A DNA stretch of 64,000 bases from NCBI RefSeq assembly GCF_011761985.1, contig NZ_JAASQT010000001.1, forward strand, positions 1 to 64,000, written 5' to 3'. Both the position numbers and the translations under genes were made by a program. The stretch is from Brevundimonas terrae. GTDB lineage: Bacteria; Pseudomonadota; Alphaproteobacteria; Caulobacterales; Caulobacteraceae. The notes beneath the pieces are model-generated. The model did not search any database, was not told the origin of the DNA, and saw only the letters and a program-made list of their open reading frames with translations. This document shows, piece after piece, positions 51,935 through 60,759 of the stretch (within the stretch, counting starts at the first letter, position 1; each line of letters begins with the position of its first letter).

Positions 51935-53083
51935 ATGACAACTTCCGCAGAACTTATCGGGCGCGCCAGAGAGCTGCTGCCTGTGATCAAATCGCGCGCG
52001 GCAGCAACCGAAGCCCTGCGCCGTCCGCATGATGACAATATGCGCGACCTGATCGATGCCGGCCTGATCCAGATGCTTATCCCTAGGCGTTGGGGCGGCG
52101 CGGAATCGGACATTCAGACGATGTTTGAAGTCGTCGATATTATCGCACAGGGCTGCGTCTCCACAGCGTGGATTGCCTCCTTCTATATCGGCCACAACCT
52201 CTATGCCGCCAAACTTCACCCGACGGCGCAGGAAGTAATTCTGAAGGCGCGCGGCTTTGTCATGCTGCCCGCGGCAACCGCCCCCACCATGAAAACCGAA
52301 AAAGTCGAAGGTGGCTGGCGTATCTCGGGCAGATCGCCTTGGGGTTCGGGCATTATGCATGCCGACTGGGTCATGGTTTCAGGCCTGACGCCTGAGAAAA
52401 CGCCGCGCAGTTTCGTCATGCCGATCTCGTCGGTCAACGTTGACGATGTCTGGCATTTCACAGGCATGGCAGGTACCGGCTCCAACGACATCATCGTCGA
52501 TAATGTTTTCGTTCCCGATCACATGTCGCTGGACGGCGTAGACCTGCGTAATGGTCGCACTGAAGGCTCGTCGGGTTACGAAAACCCGATGTACAGCGTG
52601 CCGCTGGTGCCGATGGCCTATGCCACAATTATTCCGGTTCTGACCGGCGGCCTGAAGGGTGCTCTGTCAGCCTTCGAGGAGATTGTGGACCGCCGCGTCC
52701 GCAACTTCTCGGGCACCGTGGTCAAGGACCAGCAGCACACCCACATCGTATTGGGCGAGATGAAGGTCGCGACACAGGCTGTCGACATTCTCGGCCGCGC
52801 CCAGATTGCCCGCACCGAAGCCCTGATCCAGACCGGCTACACCATGGAAGACCGTATCAGCCTCAAGGGCTCGGCAGGCTACCTCGCCCATACGGGGCGC
52901 AAGGCGGTCGAGAACATGATGACCAATGCCGGTTCCTCCAACTACCACCACGACCAGCCTCTGCAGCGCTTCTGGCGCGATCTGGCGACGGTCACATCGC
53001 ATGCCTTCTGGGACTGGGACATCTGCCGCGAGCAGGTGGGCCGTAGCCATTTCGGCCTGCCCGTCAACCACCCGATCGTCTGA
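51935..53083 (+). CDS. Acyl-CoA-dehydrogenase-fold flavin monooxygenase (1)
   Basis: The 382-residue protein has the acyl-CoA dehydrogenase fold but the sequence style of group D flavin monooxygenases such as HsaA and HpaB-like hydroxylases: RRPHDDNMRDLIDAGLIQML, IPRRWGGAESDIQTMFEVV, STAWIASFYIGHN, GGWRISGRSPWGSGIMHADW and GMAGTGSNDIIVDNVFVPD, with DQPLQRFWRDLATVTSHAF near the end. Such enzymes use reduced flavin to hydroxylate an aromatic or cyclic compound and need a separate reductase, which is not in this window. Its stop overlaps the start of the SMP-30 gene. Dehydrogenase activity on a CoA ester is the alternative. Confidence 0.82.
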   Translation: MTTSAELIGRARELLPVIKSRAAATEALRRPHDDNMRDLIDAGLIQMLIPRRWGGAESDIQTMFEVVDIIAQGCVSTAWIASFYIGHNLYAAKLHPTAQEVILKARGFVMLPAATAPTMKTEKVEGGWRISGRSPWGSGIMHADWVMVSGLTPEKTPRSFVMPISSVNVDDVWHFTGMAGTGSNDIIVDNVFVPDHMSLDGVDLRNGRTEGSSGYENPMYSVPLVPMAYATIIPVLTGGLKGALSAFEEIVDRRVRNFSGTVVKDQQHTHIVLGEMKVATQAVDILGRAQIARTEALIQTGYTMEDRISLKGSAGYLAHTGRKAVENMMTNAGSSNYHHDQPLQRFWRDLATVTSHAFWDWDICREQVGRSHFGLPVNHPIV

Positions 53084-54036
53084 TGCCACAGGACCTGTCC
53101 TTGAACCCAGAGAAATCACCCATGCAGCTCATACCCGTCACGACCGGCCTGCAATTCCCCGAAGGCCCGATCGCCATGGCCGATGGTTCGGTCATTCTGG
53201 TCGAAATCCGCCGCAAAACCCTGAGCCGTGTGACCCCCGACGGCACGGTCAGCGTCGTTGCCGATCTGGGTGGTGGCCCGAACGGGGCCGCTATCGGTCC
53301 GGATGGCCGTGCCTATGTGTGCAATAATGGCGGGCTTGGCTGGATCGATCTGGACGGCGGCGTCATGGTTCCGCATGGTGCCGCGGCCGATTATGCCGGT
53401 GGCTGTATTCAAGCCGTCGATCTGGAAACCGGCGCGGTCGAGATCCTCTATACCGAGTGTGACGGACGCCCCTTGAGCGCCCCCAACGATATCGTTTTCG
53501 ACAGCCAAGGCGGCTTCTGGTTCACCGATCTAGGCAAGGAAAACGACGCCACCCGCGATTATGGCGCGCTCTATTACGCCAAGACCGATGGCAGCTTCAT
53601 CTCCCGCCAACGCGATCGCCTGTCATGGCCGAACGGCTGTGGCCTGTCGCCCGACGGCCAGACCCTCTATGTCGCCGAAACATGGACCGGTCGTCTGTGG
53701 GCCTATGACATCCTCGAAGCGGGCGTTCTGAAAGCTCCCGAAGTGTCCTACATGCCGGGTCGCCTGATCCTGACCCTACCCGGATATCAGCCATTCGACA
53801 GTCTTGCTATCCAGCAGGATGGCGATGTCTGCGTTGCCACCGGCGTCAATGGCCGCATCACGATCATCGCGCCCAATGGCGACCAGAAGGACGTGCCGGT
53901 TCCGGACTTCATCACCACCAATATCTGTTTTGGTGGTGCCGATATGAAGGATGCCTGGATCACGGCTTCTTCGACCGGAATTCTCTACAAGACGCGCTGG
54001 GAAACTGCGGGTCTAAAACTGGCTTTCAACGGATAA
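53083..54036 (+). CDS. SMP-30/gluconolactonase-like lactonase
   Basis: The 317-residue protein is a six-bladed beta-propeller of the SMP-30/gluconolaconase/LRE type: GLQFPEGPIAMADGSVILVE with the metal Glu, LGGGPNGAAIGPDGRAYVCN, LSAPNDIVFDSQGGFWFTD with the metal Asn, WPNGCGLSPDGQTLYVAET and LAIQQDGDVCVATGVNGRIT. It probably hydrolyses a lactone made in the pathway. The ATG at 53083 overlaps the previous stop (TGATG); an ATG at 53122 that gives MQLIPVTTG is also possible. It is part of the five-gene plus-strand run from 51935. Confidence 0.9.
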   Translation: MPQDLSLNPEKSPMQLIPVTTGLQFPEGPIAMADGSVILVEIRRKTLSRVTPDGTVSVVADLGGGPNGAAIGPDGRAYVCNNGGLGWIDLDGGVMVPHGAAADYAGGCIQAVDLETGAVEILYTECDGRPLSAPNDIVFDSQGGFWFTDLGKENDATRDYGALYYAKTDGSFISRQRDRLSWPNGCGLSPDGQTLYVAETWTGRLWAYDILEAGVLKAPEVSYMPGRLILTLPGYQPFDSLAIQQDGDVCVATGVNGRITIIAPNGDQKDVPVPDFITTNICFGGADMKDAWITASSTGILYKTRWETAGLKLAFNG

Positions 54037-54039
54037 CCC

Positions 54040-54453
54040 ATGAGCGATGCAAACCTCTCCGGCGAAGCCGCAATCCGCGAGCTGGCCGACCGCTTCATCA
54101 GCGCCATCGAGCAGGGCGATATCGACACCGTAAGGGCCTGCTACGATCCTGACGTCGTCGTCTGGCTCAATACGGTTGGCGCTGGTGTGGACCGGCAGGC
54201 CAATCTAGACGTTCTGAAGGGTTTTGTCGGCAAGACCTCGGAGCGCCGCTATCTGAACCGCCGCGTTCAGGTATTTGCCGGTGGCTATGTGCAACAACAC
54301 CTGCTCAATGCGGTGCATGTCAAAGGCCCCGTCCTCGAGCTTGCTGCCACCCTCGTCTGCCGTGTCGAGAATGGCCGGATCACCCGTCTGGACGAGTATT
54401 TCGATTCAAAACCACTGACCGATTGGGCCACGCAGATTTCACAATGCCCATGA
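54040..54453 (+). CDS. SnoaL/NTF2-like small protein
   Basis: The 137-residue protein has an NTF2-like cone fold: AIRELADRFISAIEQGDIDT, VRACYDPDVVVWLNT, YLNRRVQVFAGGYVQQHLLN and ITRLDEYFDSKPL. Family members include ketosteroid isomerases, dehydratases and polyketide cyclases as well as non-enzymes. It starts 3 bases after the lactonase gene and precedes the transporter. An isomerase or dehydratase step is plausible here, but not shown. Confidence 0.82.
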   Translation: MSDANLSGEAAIRELADRFISAIEQGDIDTVRACYDPDVVVWLNTVGAGVDRQANLDVLKGFVGKTSERRYLNRRVQVFAGGYVQQHLLNAVHVKGPVLELAATLVCRVENGRITRLDEYFDSKPLTDWATQISQCP

Positions 54454-54490
54454 TCTCCATCCTACCCCCGTACAGTTCAGGAGGTCCCCG

Positions 54491-55846
54491 ATGACATCCC
54501 CAACCGATACCCCTGTCGCCACCGGCAAGAACAGTTCACGCTATGCGATCTATGTCGTTCTGGTCCTGATGCTGGCCTATATGCTGTCCTTCATGGATCG
54601 CGTTCTGATCAGTTTGATGATCGACCCGATCCGTGCGGACCTTGGTCTTGGCGACACACAGGTCGGCCTTCTGGTCGGCTTTGGTTTTGTGCTGCTCTAT
54701 TCGATCATGGGCATCCCCTTCGGCGCGATGGCCGATAGCGGCAACCGCCGCAACCTGATCATCTTCGGGGTTTTGGGTTGGAGCGCCGCCACAGCCGTCA
54801 GCGGTTTTGCTGCCGGTTTCATGACGCTTTTGGCCGCACGCGCCATGGTGGGTATCGGCGAGGCGACCCTATCGCCTGCCGCCTATTCCACCATTGCCGA
54901 CCGTTTCGAGAAGAAGCGGCTGGGCTTTGCCGTCAGCCTCTACAATATGGGCGTGTCGCTGGGTGGCGGCGTGGCCATGCTGTTTGGCGGTATGCTGGTG
55001 GGCTGGGCCATGAAGACCTCGGTGCCGTTGCCGTGGGGTGAGTTGACCGGCTGGCGCCTGGCCTTTGTGGCTGTGGGCCTTCTGGGTATTCCGCTGGCCA
55101 TCCTGATGGGCCTTACCGTGCGCGAAGCCCCGCGCCGTCGCGGCAATGTCAAAGCCCCGCCGCTGAGCGCCGTATTCGAGCTGGCCAAGAGCCACAAACT
55201 GGCCTTTGGCGGTGTCATCATCGGCTATTCCATTCTGGTGATTGCGGCCTACGGGGCCATGCTGTGGGCTCCGGCCCACTTTGCCCGCGCCCATGCCATG
55301 CCGCCCGCCCAACTGGGTCTGGCTTTCGGCATCATCATCGGCGTGTTCGGCACCATTGGTCTGGCCATTGGTGGTGTTCTGTCCGACCGCTCGGCCAAGA
55401 AAGGCCACGCCGATGCGCCGGTGCGTATCGTTCTGGGCGCAGCCATCATCCAGTTCCCGCTGCTGCTAGGCGGCTATCTGGTCAACGACACCAATATTGC
55501 GCTGGTGCTGATCGCTGCCGGTATGGCCACCGTCTCGACCATTGGCGGCCTTCAAGCCGGTACGCTGCAAATCCTGACGCCCGCATCGATGCGCGGCCGT
55601 ATGACCGCCATCTATCTGCTGGTCGCCAATATGGCCGGTATGGGTCTTGGCCCGCTGATCACCGGCTATATCAGCGAGCATTTCTTTGAAGGCCCAAGCA
55701 GCCTCGGCAAGGCTCTGGCCGTTGTGACGGCTGTGTCTCTGGTTGTCGGCGTTGGCGTGATCCTGATCGCACGCAAGGCCATCATTGCCGCCGTCCATGA
55801 CAATGACCGCAAGGAAGCGGCGGCTGCGGCTCTGATCCAAAACTAG
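54491..55846 (+). CDS. MFS transporter
   Basis: The 451-residue inner-membrane protein has 12 membrane segments and the MFS motif between helices 2 and 3 (GIPFGAMADSGNRRNLI). The first helix has the MLAYMLSFMDRVLISLMIDP pattern found in transporters for aromatic and organic acids, similar to the Spinster-type group. A matching GGVLSDRSAKKGH loop lies between helices 8 and 9. It would carry the cluster substrate or a product across the inner membrane after the TonB receptor. It is the last gene of this run; a strong terminator follows. Confidence 0.92.
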   Translation: MTSPTDTPVATGKNSSRYAIYVVLVLMLAYMLSFMDRVLISLMIDPIRADLGLGDTQVGLLVGFGFVLLYSIMGIPFGAMADSGNRRNLIIFGVLGWSAATAVSGFAAGFMTLLAARAMVGIGEATLSPAAYSTIADRFEKKRLGFAVSLYNMGVSLGGGVAMLFGGMLVGWAMKTSVPLPWGELTGWRLAFVAVGLLGIPLAILMGLTVREAPRRRGNVKAPPLSAVFELAKSHKLAFGGVIIGYSILVIAAYGAMLWAPAHFARAHAMPPAQLGLAFGIIIGVFGTIGLAIGGVLSDRSAKKGHADAPVRIVLGAAIIQFPLLLGGYLVNDTNIALVLIAAGMATVSTIGGLQAGTLQILTPASMRGRMTAIYLLVANMAGMGLGPLITGYISEHFFEGPSSLGKALAVVTAVSLVVGVGVILIARKAIIAAVHDNDRKEAAAAALIQN

Positions 55847-55864
55847 GTCCAAAGCCTCAACAAC

Positions 55865-55900
55865 AAAAACCCCCGCCGGAGCGATCCGGCGGGGGTTTTC
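55865..55900. terminator. Bidirectional terminator
   Basis: CCCCCGCCGGA (55870-55880) pairs with TCCGGCGGGGG (55885-55895) around GCGA, with AAAAA before and TTTTC after. It serves the MFS gene on the plus strand and the ligase gene on the minus strand. Confidence 0.92.
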
Positions 55901-55909
55901 TTATAGAAC

Positions 55910-57439
55910 TCAGCCTGCGGCCTGTTCCCAGTATTTATCGCGGATCAACCGCTTATAGAGCTTGCCCGTATCGTGGCGCGGCAACTCTGCCATGAAATCA
56001 TACTGGCGCGGCACCTTGATCCCCGACAGGGCCGTGCGCGCCCAGGCCTGAAGCTCTGCCGCAAAATCGTCATTGGCATCATCCCAGTTTGCGGGCTGGA
56101 CCACCGCCACCACGCGCTCGCCCATCTCGGGGCATGGCGCACCGATGACTGCCACATCTGCCACCTTGGGATGTCCGATCAGATGGTTCTCGATCTCCTG
56201 CGGATAGATGTTCACTCCGCCTGAAATGATCATGAAGCTCTTGCGGTCGGTCAGGAACAGATAGCCGTCTTCATCCAGTCGCCCGATATCGCCCAGCGTG
56301 GTCCAGCCCTTGTCGTGATAGGCACCCGCCGTCTTTTCAGGGGCGTTGTGATATTCGAACGGGTGATCGCCCTCGAAATAGACATTGCCGATCTCGTTGG
56401 CGGCCAGTTCAACACCGTCATCATCGCAGATATGCACGACGCAAAAGTTCGCCTTGCCCACCGAGCCGGGCTTTTTCAGCCATTCGTGCGAGTTGATAAT
56501 GGTCATGCCATTGCCCTCGGTGCCTGCGTAATATTCCACGAGTATGGGGCCGAACCAGTCGATCATCGCCTTTTTGACCGGCACAGGGCACGGGGCCGAG
56601 GCATGGATGGCCAGTTTCAGGCTCGAAACATCATATTTGGCGCGCACTTCATCGGGCAGTTTCAGCATACGGATGAAATGGGTCGGCACCCATTGGCTGT
56701 GCGTCACGCGATAGTGGTCGATGGCGGCCAGAGCGGCTTCGGCATCGTATTTTTCCATCACCACGACCGTGCCGCCCAGATGCTGGATCGCCATCGACCA
56801 GCGCAGCGGGGCCGCATGATAGAGCGGTGCCGGACACAGATAGACGCTGTCCTCATTGGCTTCGAAGCGGGTCTTGGCCACCACAGTCGTCATCGGCATG
56901 GCGGTGATATCGCCATTGGCGGGCAGTTCGGGACGGATGCCCTTGGGACGCCCTGTTGTACCCGACGAATACAGCATTTCGCCGCCCGCAATCTCGTCGG
57001 CGATACGCTCCGCAGGCATGGCGGAGGTCGCCTCTTCCCACGACCTGAAGCCCTCGACGGCACCGCCAATGGTGAACAAGCACAGGTCCGAAAGTTTCGA
57101 AGCCAGACTGCCGGTATTTTCCAGATTGGCACCGGCCACAACCACCTTCGCGCCGCTGTCGCGGGCGATGTATTCCACCTCTTCCAGCGTCAGGCGCGAC
57201 GACAGAGCGACAAAATACAGGCCCGAACGCTGGGCCGCCCAAGCCACCGAAAAATAGGCTGGAATATTGGGCAGATAGGCCGCGACCGCATCGCCTGCCT
57301 TCAGCCCCAGCGAGCGGAACAGCTGCGCCGCGCGATTGCTGTCGGCCTCCAGCTCGCCAAAGGTCAGGCGCTCACCGCTACCTGCCATTATGACCGCAGG
57401 CTTGTCGGGGGTGAGACGGGCATAATGACTGGGATGCAT
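55910..57439 (-). CDS. AMP-binding acyl-CoA ligase (1)
   Basis: The 509-residue enzyme activates a carboxylic acid with ATP and CoA. ANL-family motifs are A3 MLYSSGTTGRPKGI, A5 VEYYAGTEGNG, A7/A8 TLGDIGRLDEDGYLFLTDRK and SFMIISGGVNIYPQEIE, and A10 DTGKLYKRLIRD with the catalytic Lys. It is related to long-chain and aromatic acyl-CoA synthetases. It is the only gene of the cluster core on the minus strand before the divergent CaiB gene. A MarR-type palindrome is in the spacer upstream (57645). Confidence 0.92.
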   Translation of the reverse strand: MHPSHYARLTPDKPAVIMAGSGERLTFGELEADSNRAAQLFRSLGLKAGDAVAAYLPNIPAYFSVAWAAQRSGLYFVALSSRLTLEEVEYIARDSGAKVVVAGANLENTGSLASKLSDLCLFTIGGAVEGFRSWEEATSAMPAERIADEIAGGEMLYSSGTTGRPKGIRPELPANGDITAMPMTTVVAKTRFEANEDSVYLCPAPLYHAAPLRWSMAIQHLGGTVVVMEKYDAEAALAAIDHYRVTHSQWVPTHFIRMLKLPDEVRAKYDVSSLKLAIHASAPCPVPVKKAMIDWFGPILVEYYAGTEGNGMTIINSHEWLKKPGSVGKANFCVVHICDDDGVELAANEIGNVYFEGDHPFEYHNAPEKTAGAYHDKGWTTLGDIGRLDEDGYLFLTDRKSFMIISGGVNIYPQEIENHLIGHPKVADVAVIGAPCPEMGERVVAVVQPANWDDANDDFAAELQAWARTALSGIKVPRQYDFMAELPRHDTGKLYKRLIRDKYWEQAAG

Positions 57440-57644
57440 GGTCAGGCTCTACTTTTGGCAAACGGTGAACAGATCGACCGCGCAAGGAAGAGGCTCAAGC
57501 CGGATCAACAGGCCCGAGCCTCAAGCCCGACCACCATCGATCCCCTTGATCGCGCCCCTCCCCGAGCGCCCGTATGATATCCGCGCTTGTCACGCGAACT
57601 GTCACCGGCAGGGTTGCTCCCCGCACATGCGACATCGATATTTT

Positions 57645-57659
57645 GTCAATTAATTTGCC
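57645..57659. promoter_or_regulatory. MarR-type operator, copy 2
   Basis: GTCAA-TTAAT-TTGCC (one mismatch from GTCAA-N5-TTGAC) lies between the divergent ligase and CaiB genes. A second, weaker copy GTAAG-ATAAA-TTGAC is at 57712-57726, just before the CaiB start. Confidence 0.6.
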
Positions 57660-57743
57660 AATATCAACAGTTGAATGCGGTTAGGCATTGACGGAGCCGC
57701 TTAAAATTATTGTAAGATAAATTGACATTCTGGAGTGTTTGAT

Positions 57744-58925
57744 TTGACCGGCACCACATCGACATCCTCTGCCCCTATCACTGGCAAGGGCGCACTGGAC
57801 GGCATTCGCGTTGTTGAAATGGGCCAGCTTATTGCCGGCCCGTTCTGCGGCCAGTTGCTGGGTGACATGGGTGCCGAGGTAGCCAAACTGGAATCGCCGG
57901 GCGTCGGTGATCCGATGCGCCATTGGGGCCAGGGCGAAATCCCCACATGGTGGCGCGTGATTGCCCGCAACAAATATTCCGTCGCCGTCGATCTGCGCTC
58001 CGAGGAAGGTCAGCAGACCGCCCGCGACCTGATCGCCAAGGCCGACATCCTGATCGAGAACTTCCGCCCCGGCACACTGGAAAAATGGAACCTGAACCCT
58101 GTCGATCTGATGGCCGCCAATCCGGGCCTGATCATCGTGCGCGTCTCGGGTTACGGCCAGACCGGCCCCTATGCTTCGCGCGCCGGTTTTGGCGGTATCG
58201 GCGAAGCCATGGGTGGCTGGCGTGCCATTGTCGGCGAACCGGATCGCGCACCGTCGCGCATGGGCGTTTCCATAGGCGATACGCTGGCCGCCACCTATGG
58301 CTGTATGGGTGCTTTGGCCGCACTTGAGGCCCGCCGCAAGACCGGTCGCGGACAGATCGTTGACAGCACCCTTTATGAAAGCGTGCTGCAAGTCATGGAA
58401 AGTCTGGTGCCGGAATATGCCATTAACGGGCATAAGCGCACCCGCACCGGCTCGGTCCTGCCCAAGATTGCGCCGTCCAATGTCTATCCGTGCTCGGATG
58501 GCGAATATCTGATCGGAGCCAATCAGGATGCGGTGTTTGCGCGTCTGGCACAGGCCATGGGCCAGCCGGAACTGGCGACTGACGCCCGCTATGCCACCCA
58601 TCTGGCTCGCGGAGAGCACCAGACCGAACTAGACCAGATTGTCGGCGACTGGACCTCCACCCTCAAGGTGCAGGAACTGGAAGACCTGATGATCGAATAT
58701 GCCGTGCCTGCGGGCCGCGTATACGACGCCGAAGACATGATGAACGACCCGCATTTTGTCGCCCGTGAAGCCATTGTGCGGGTGCCGGATGCGGTGCTGG
58801 GTGAAGTCCCCATGCAGAACACATTCCCGCGTCTGTCAGATACCCCCGGCTCTATCCGTCGCCCTGCCCCACTAGAAGTTGGTCAGGACACAAGCGAAAT
58901 TCTTGAGCGCTGGTTAGCGCGCTAA
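57744..58925 (+). CDS. CaiB/BaiF family CoA transferase
   Basis: The 393-residue class III CoA transferase moves CoA between carboxylic acids. Motifs are GIRVVEMGQLIAGPFCGQLL, GDMGAEVAKLESPGVGDPMR, NFRPGTLEKW, VRVSGYGQTGPY and GRGQIVDSTLYESVLQVM with the catalytic Asp. It could pass CoA from a product acyl-CoA to a new substrate without using ATP. A GGAG eight bases upstream points to the TTG at 57744; a GTG at 57735 would overlap that ribosome binding site. The enzyme is divergent from ligase 1. Confidence 0.9.
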   Translation: MTGTTSTSSAPITGKGALDGIRVVEMGQLIAGPFCGQLLGDMGAEVAKLESPGVGDPMRHWGQGEIPTWWRVIARNKYSVAVDLRSEEGQQTARDLIAKADILIENFRPGTLEKWNLNPVDLMAANPGLIIVRVSGYGQTGPYASRAGFGGIGEAMGGWRAIVGEPDRAPSRMGVSIGDTLAATYGCMGALAALEARRKTGRGQIVDSTLYESVLQVMESLVPEYAINGHKRTRTGSVLPKIAPSNVYPCSDGEYLIGANQDAVFARLAQAMGQPELATDARYATHLARGEHQTELDQIVGDWTSTLKVQELEDLMIEYAVPAGRVYDAEDMMNDPHFVAREAIVRVPDAVLGEVPMQNTFPRLSDTPGSIRRPAPLEVGQDTSEILERWLAR

Positions 58926-58966
58926 CCCTTTCTCCCGAAACGTCCTCTTTGGAGGCGGTTCCCCCT

Positions 58967-59000
58967 GCCCCGCCGGACCTCATCCGGCGGGGCTTTTTTT
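58967..59000 (+). terminator. Terminator after the CaiB gene
   Basis: GCCCCGCCGGA (58967-58977) pairs perfectly with TCCGGCGGGGC (58983-58993), followed by seven T. A textbook rho-independent terminator. Confidence 0.95.
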
Positions 59001-59089
59001 AGCGCTCCCCAATAATTATCTGATTGCTTAATTAGACATGCCCGAATGTGAAACCGTCTGTTGACAGAGCTGGCTTCCATCGGAATATT

Positions 59090-59104
59090 GTCAATAGATT
59101 TGAC
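59090..59104. promoter_or_regulatory. MarR-type operator, copy 3
   Basis: GTCAA-TAGAT-TTGAC is a perfect copy of the cluster palindrome and lies 37 bases before the start of ligase 2. Confidence 0.75.
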
Positions 59105-59141
59105 GTTATTCCGATGATGTATCGGCCGGAGTTTTCACCTG

Positions 59142-60689
59142 ATGCGTATTACCCAAGGCCTCGTTCGCGCCCTTGTGACGGCTCCCGACCGGATTGCCAC
59201 CATTGACGGCGACCGGCGCAAGACATGGCGCGAAGTCGCTGACCGCGTGGCGCGCCTTGCCGGTGGACTGCAAAATCAGGCCGGTATGCAAACCGGGGAC
59301 CGGATTGGTGTTCTGGCCCATAATTGCGACCTCTATTTCGAGGCCTATTTCGCCATTCTCTGGAGTGGCGGCGTCCTGACGCTGATGAATACGCGTCTGG
59401 CCACGGCTGAATTGTCGTTCCAACTCAAGGATGCGGGTGTCGAAACCCTGCTTTACGGCGAAGAATTCACCGCCGTAGCCGAACAGCTTCTGGCCGAAGG
59501 TGCCGTCAAGTGCCTGATCGCCATGGACGGTGATGTTGCCGACCAGAGCCGCCTGACACAGGAAGGCCTGATCGCCACCTGGGAACCGGCCGCCGAGCAT
59601 CTGGCCCACAACAACGATCTGGCCGGTATCTTCTATACGGGCGGCACAACCGGCCTGCCCAAGGGAGTGATGCTGAGCCACGGCAACCTGCATGCCATTG
59701 CTTCCAACCTTTTGATGACCATTCCGTTCGATGAAACCGGCGTCAATTTCCACGCTGCGCCGATGTTCCATCTGGCCGATATCGGTATTCTGTTCGTCAC
59801 CATGTGCGGGGCCACCCACGTCTTCCGCCGCAGTTTCACAGCCGAAAGCATGCTGGAGGCCATTGCCGAACACGGCGTGACCCACTGTTTCAGCGTACCT
59901 GCTGTCATCGACCGAATGGCCAAGTATGAAAAACTGGCCGAACTGGACCTGTCGCGTCTTCAGATGCTCGGCTACGGCGGCTCGTCACTACCGGCGGCAA
60001 CGCTGGCACTGGCACGGGCCAAATTCCCCGACATCAAATTCATTCAGGGCTTTGGCCAGACCGAGATGGCCTCGGTCACTGCACTGACCCCGCAAGATCA
60101 CGAATGCGACGACGACCATCCGCGCCTGCGTTCTTGCGGCAAGATGGCCCCCGGCTTTGAAATCCGCATCGTGGACGAAGACGGCGTAGAGGTACCTCGC
60201 GGCGAAATCGGCGAGATCGTCGGTCGCGGTGACAATGTCATGATGGGCTACTGGAACCGTCCGGAAGAAACCGCCGACGTCATGCGTGCGGGCTGGCTGC
60301 ATACTCGCGATGCCGGATGGATGGACGATGAAGGCTATGTCTATATCACCGACCGCCTGAAGGACATGATCGTCTCGGGTGCCGAGAACGTCTATTCCAT
60401 CGAGGTCGAGAACGCCCTGTCATGGCACCCCGCCATCGAGGAAAGCGCCGTCATCGGCGTGCCGGACGCAGTGTGGGGCGAACGCGTACACGCGGTGATC
60501 GTCTGCAAGGACGGTGTGGTTCAACCCAGCTTTGAAGAACTGTCCGCCTTCTGTCGCGAGCGTATTGCCGGCTATAAAACCCCCAAGAGCATCAGCTTCC
60601 GTGTCGAGCGCCTGCCGCGCAGTGCCGCTGGCAAGATCCAGAAGGTCCCTGTCCGCGAAGCCCTTCTTGCAGAGCTCGCCAAGGGCTAA
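59142..60689 (+). CDS. AMP-binding acyl-CoA ligase (2)
   Basis: The 515-residue enzyme has the ANL motifs GIFYTGGTTGLPKGVMLSHG (A3), IQGFGQTEMAS (A5), HTRDAGWMDDEGYVYITDRL (A7/A8), MIVSGAENVYSIEVENAL and SAAGKIQKVPVREA with the catalytic Lys (A10). It is closest in style to fatty-acid and cyclohexane or steroid-type CoA ligases. The A3 motif has GGTTG where ligase 1 has SGTTG. It has its own MarR-type operator upstream and a terminator downstream, so it is a single-gene unit of the regulon. Confidence 0.92.
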   Translation: MRITQGLVRALVTAPDRIATIDGDRRKTWREVADRVARLAGGLQNQAGMQTGDRIGVLAHNCDLYFEAYFAILWSGGVLTLMNTRLATAELSFQLKDAGVETLLYGEEFTAVAEQLLAEGAVKCLIAMDGDVADQSRLTQEGLIATWEPAAEHLAHNNDLAGIFYTGGTTGLPKGVMLSHGNLHAIASNLLMTIPFDETGVNFHAAPMFHLADIGILFVTMCGATHVFRRSFTAESMLEAIAEHGVTHCFSVPAVIDRMAKYEKLAELDLSRLQMLGYGGSSLPAATLALARAKFPDIKFIQGFGQTEMASVTALTPQDHECDDDHPRLRSCGKMAPGFEIRIVDEDGVEVPRGEIGEIVGRGDNVMMGYWNRPEETADVMRAGWLHTRDAGWMDDEGYVYITDRLKDMIVSGAENVYSIEVENALSWHPAIEESAVIGVPDAVWGERVHAVIVCKDGVVQPSFEELSAFCRERIAGYKTPKSISFRVERLPRSAAGKIQKVPVREALLAELAKG

Positions 60690-60703
60690 CCCGCTGCAAA
60701 TAT

Positions 60704-60738
60704 AAAAAAGGCGGGAAGAGCAATCTTCCCGCCTTTTG
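60704..60738. terminator. Bidirectional terminator
   Basis: AAAAGGCGGGAAGA (60706-60719) pairs with TCTTCCCGCCTTTT (60724-60737). It ends ligase 2 on the plus strand and the racemase gene on the minus strand. Confidence 0.92.
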
Positions 60739-60759
60739 CGTGTCTGGTTGTATGCGCGT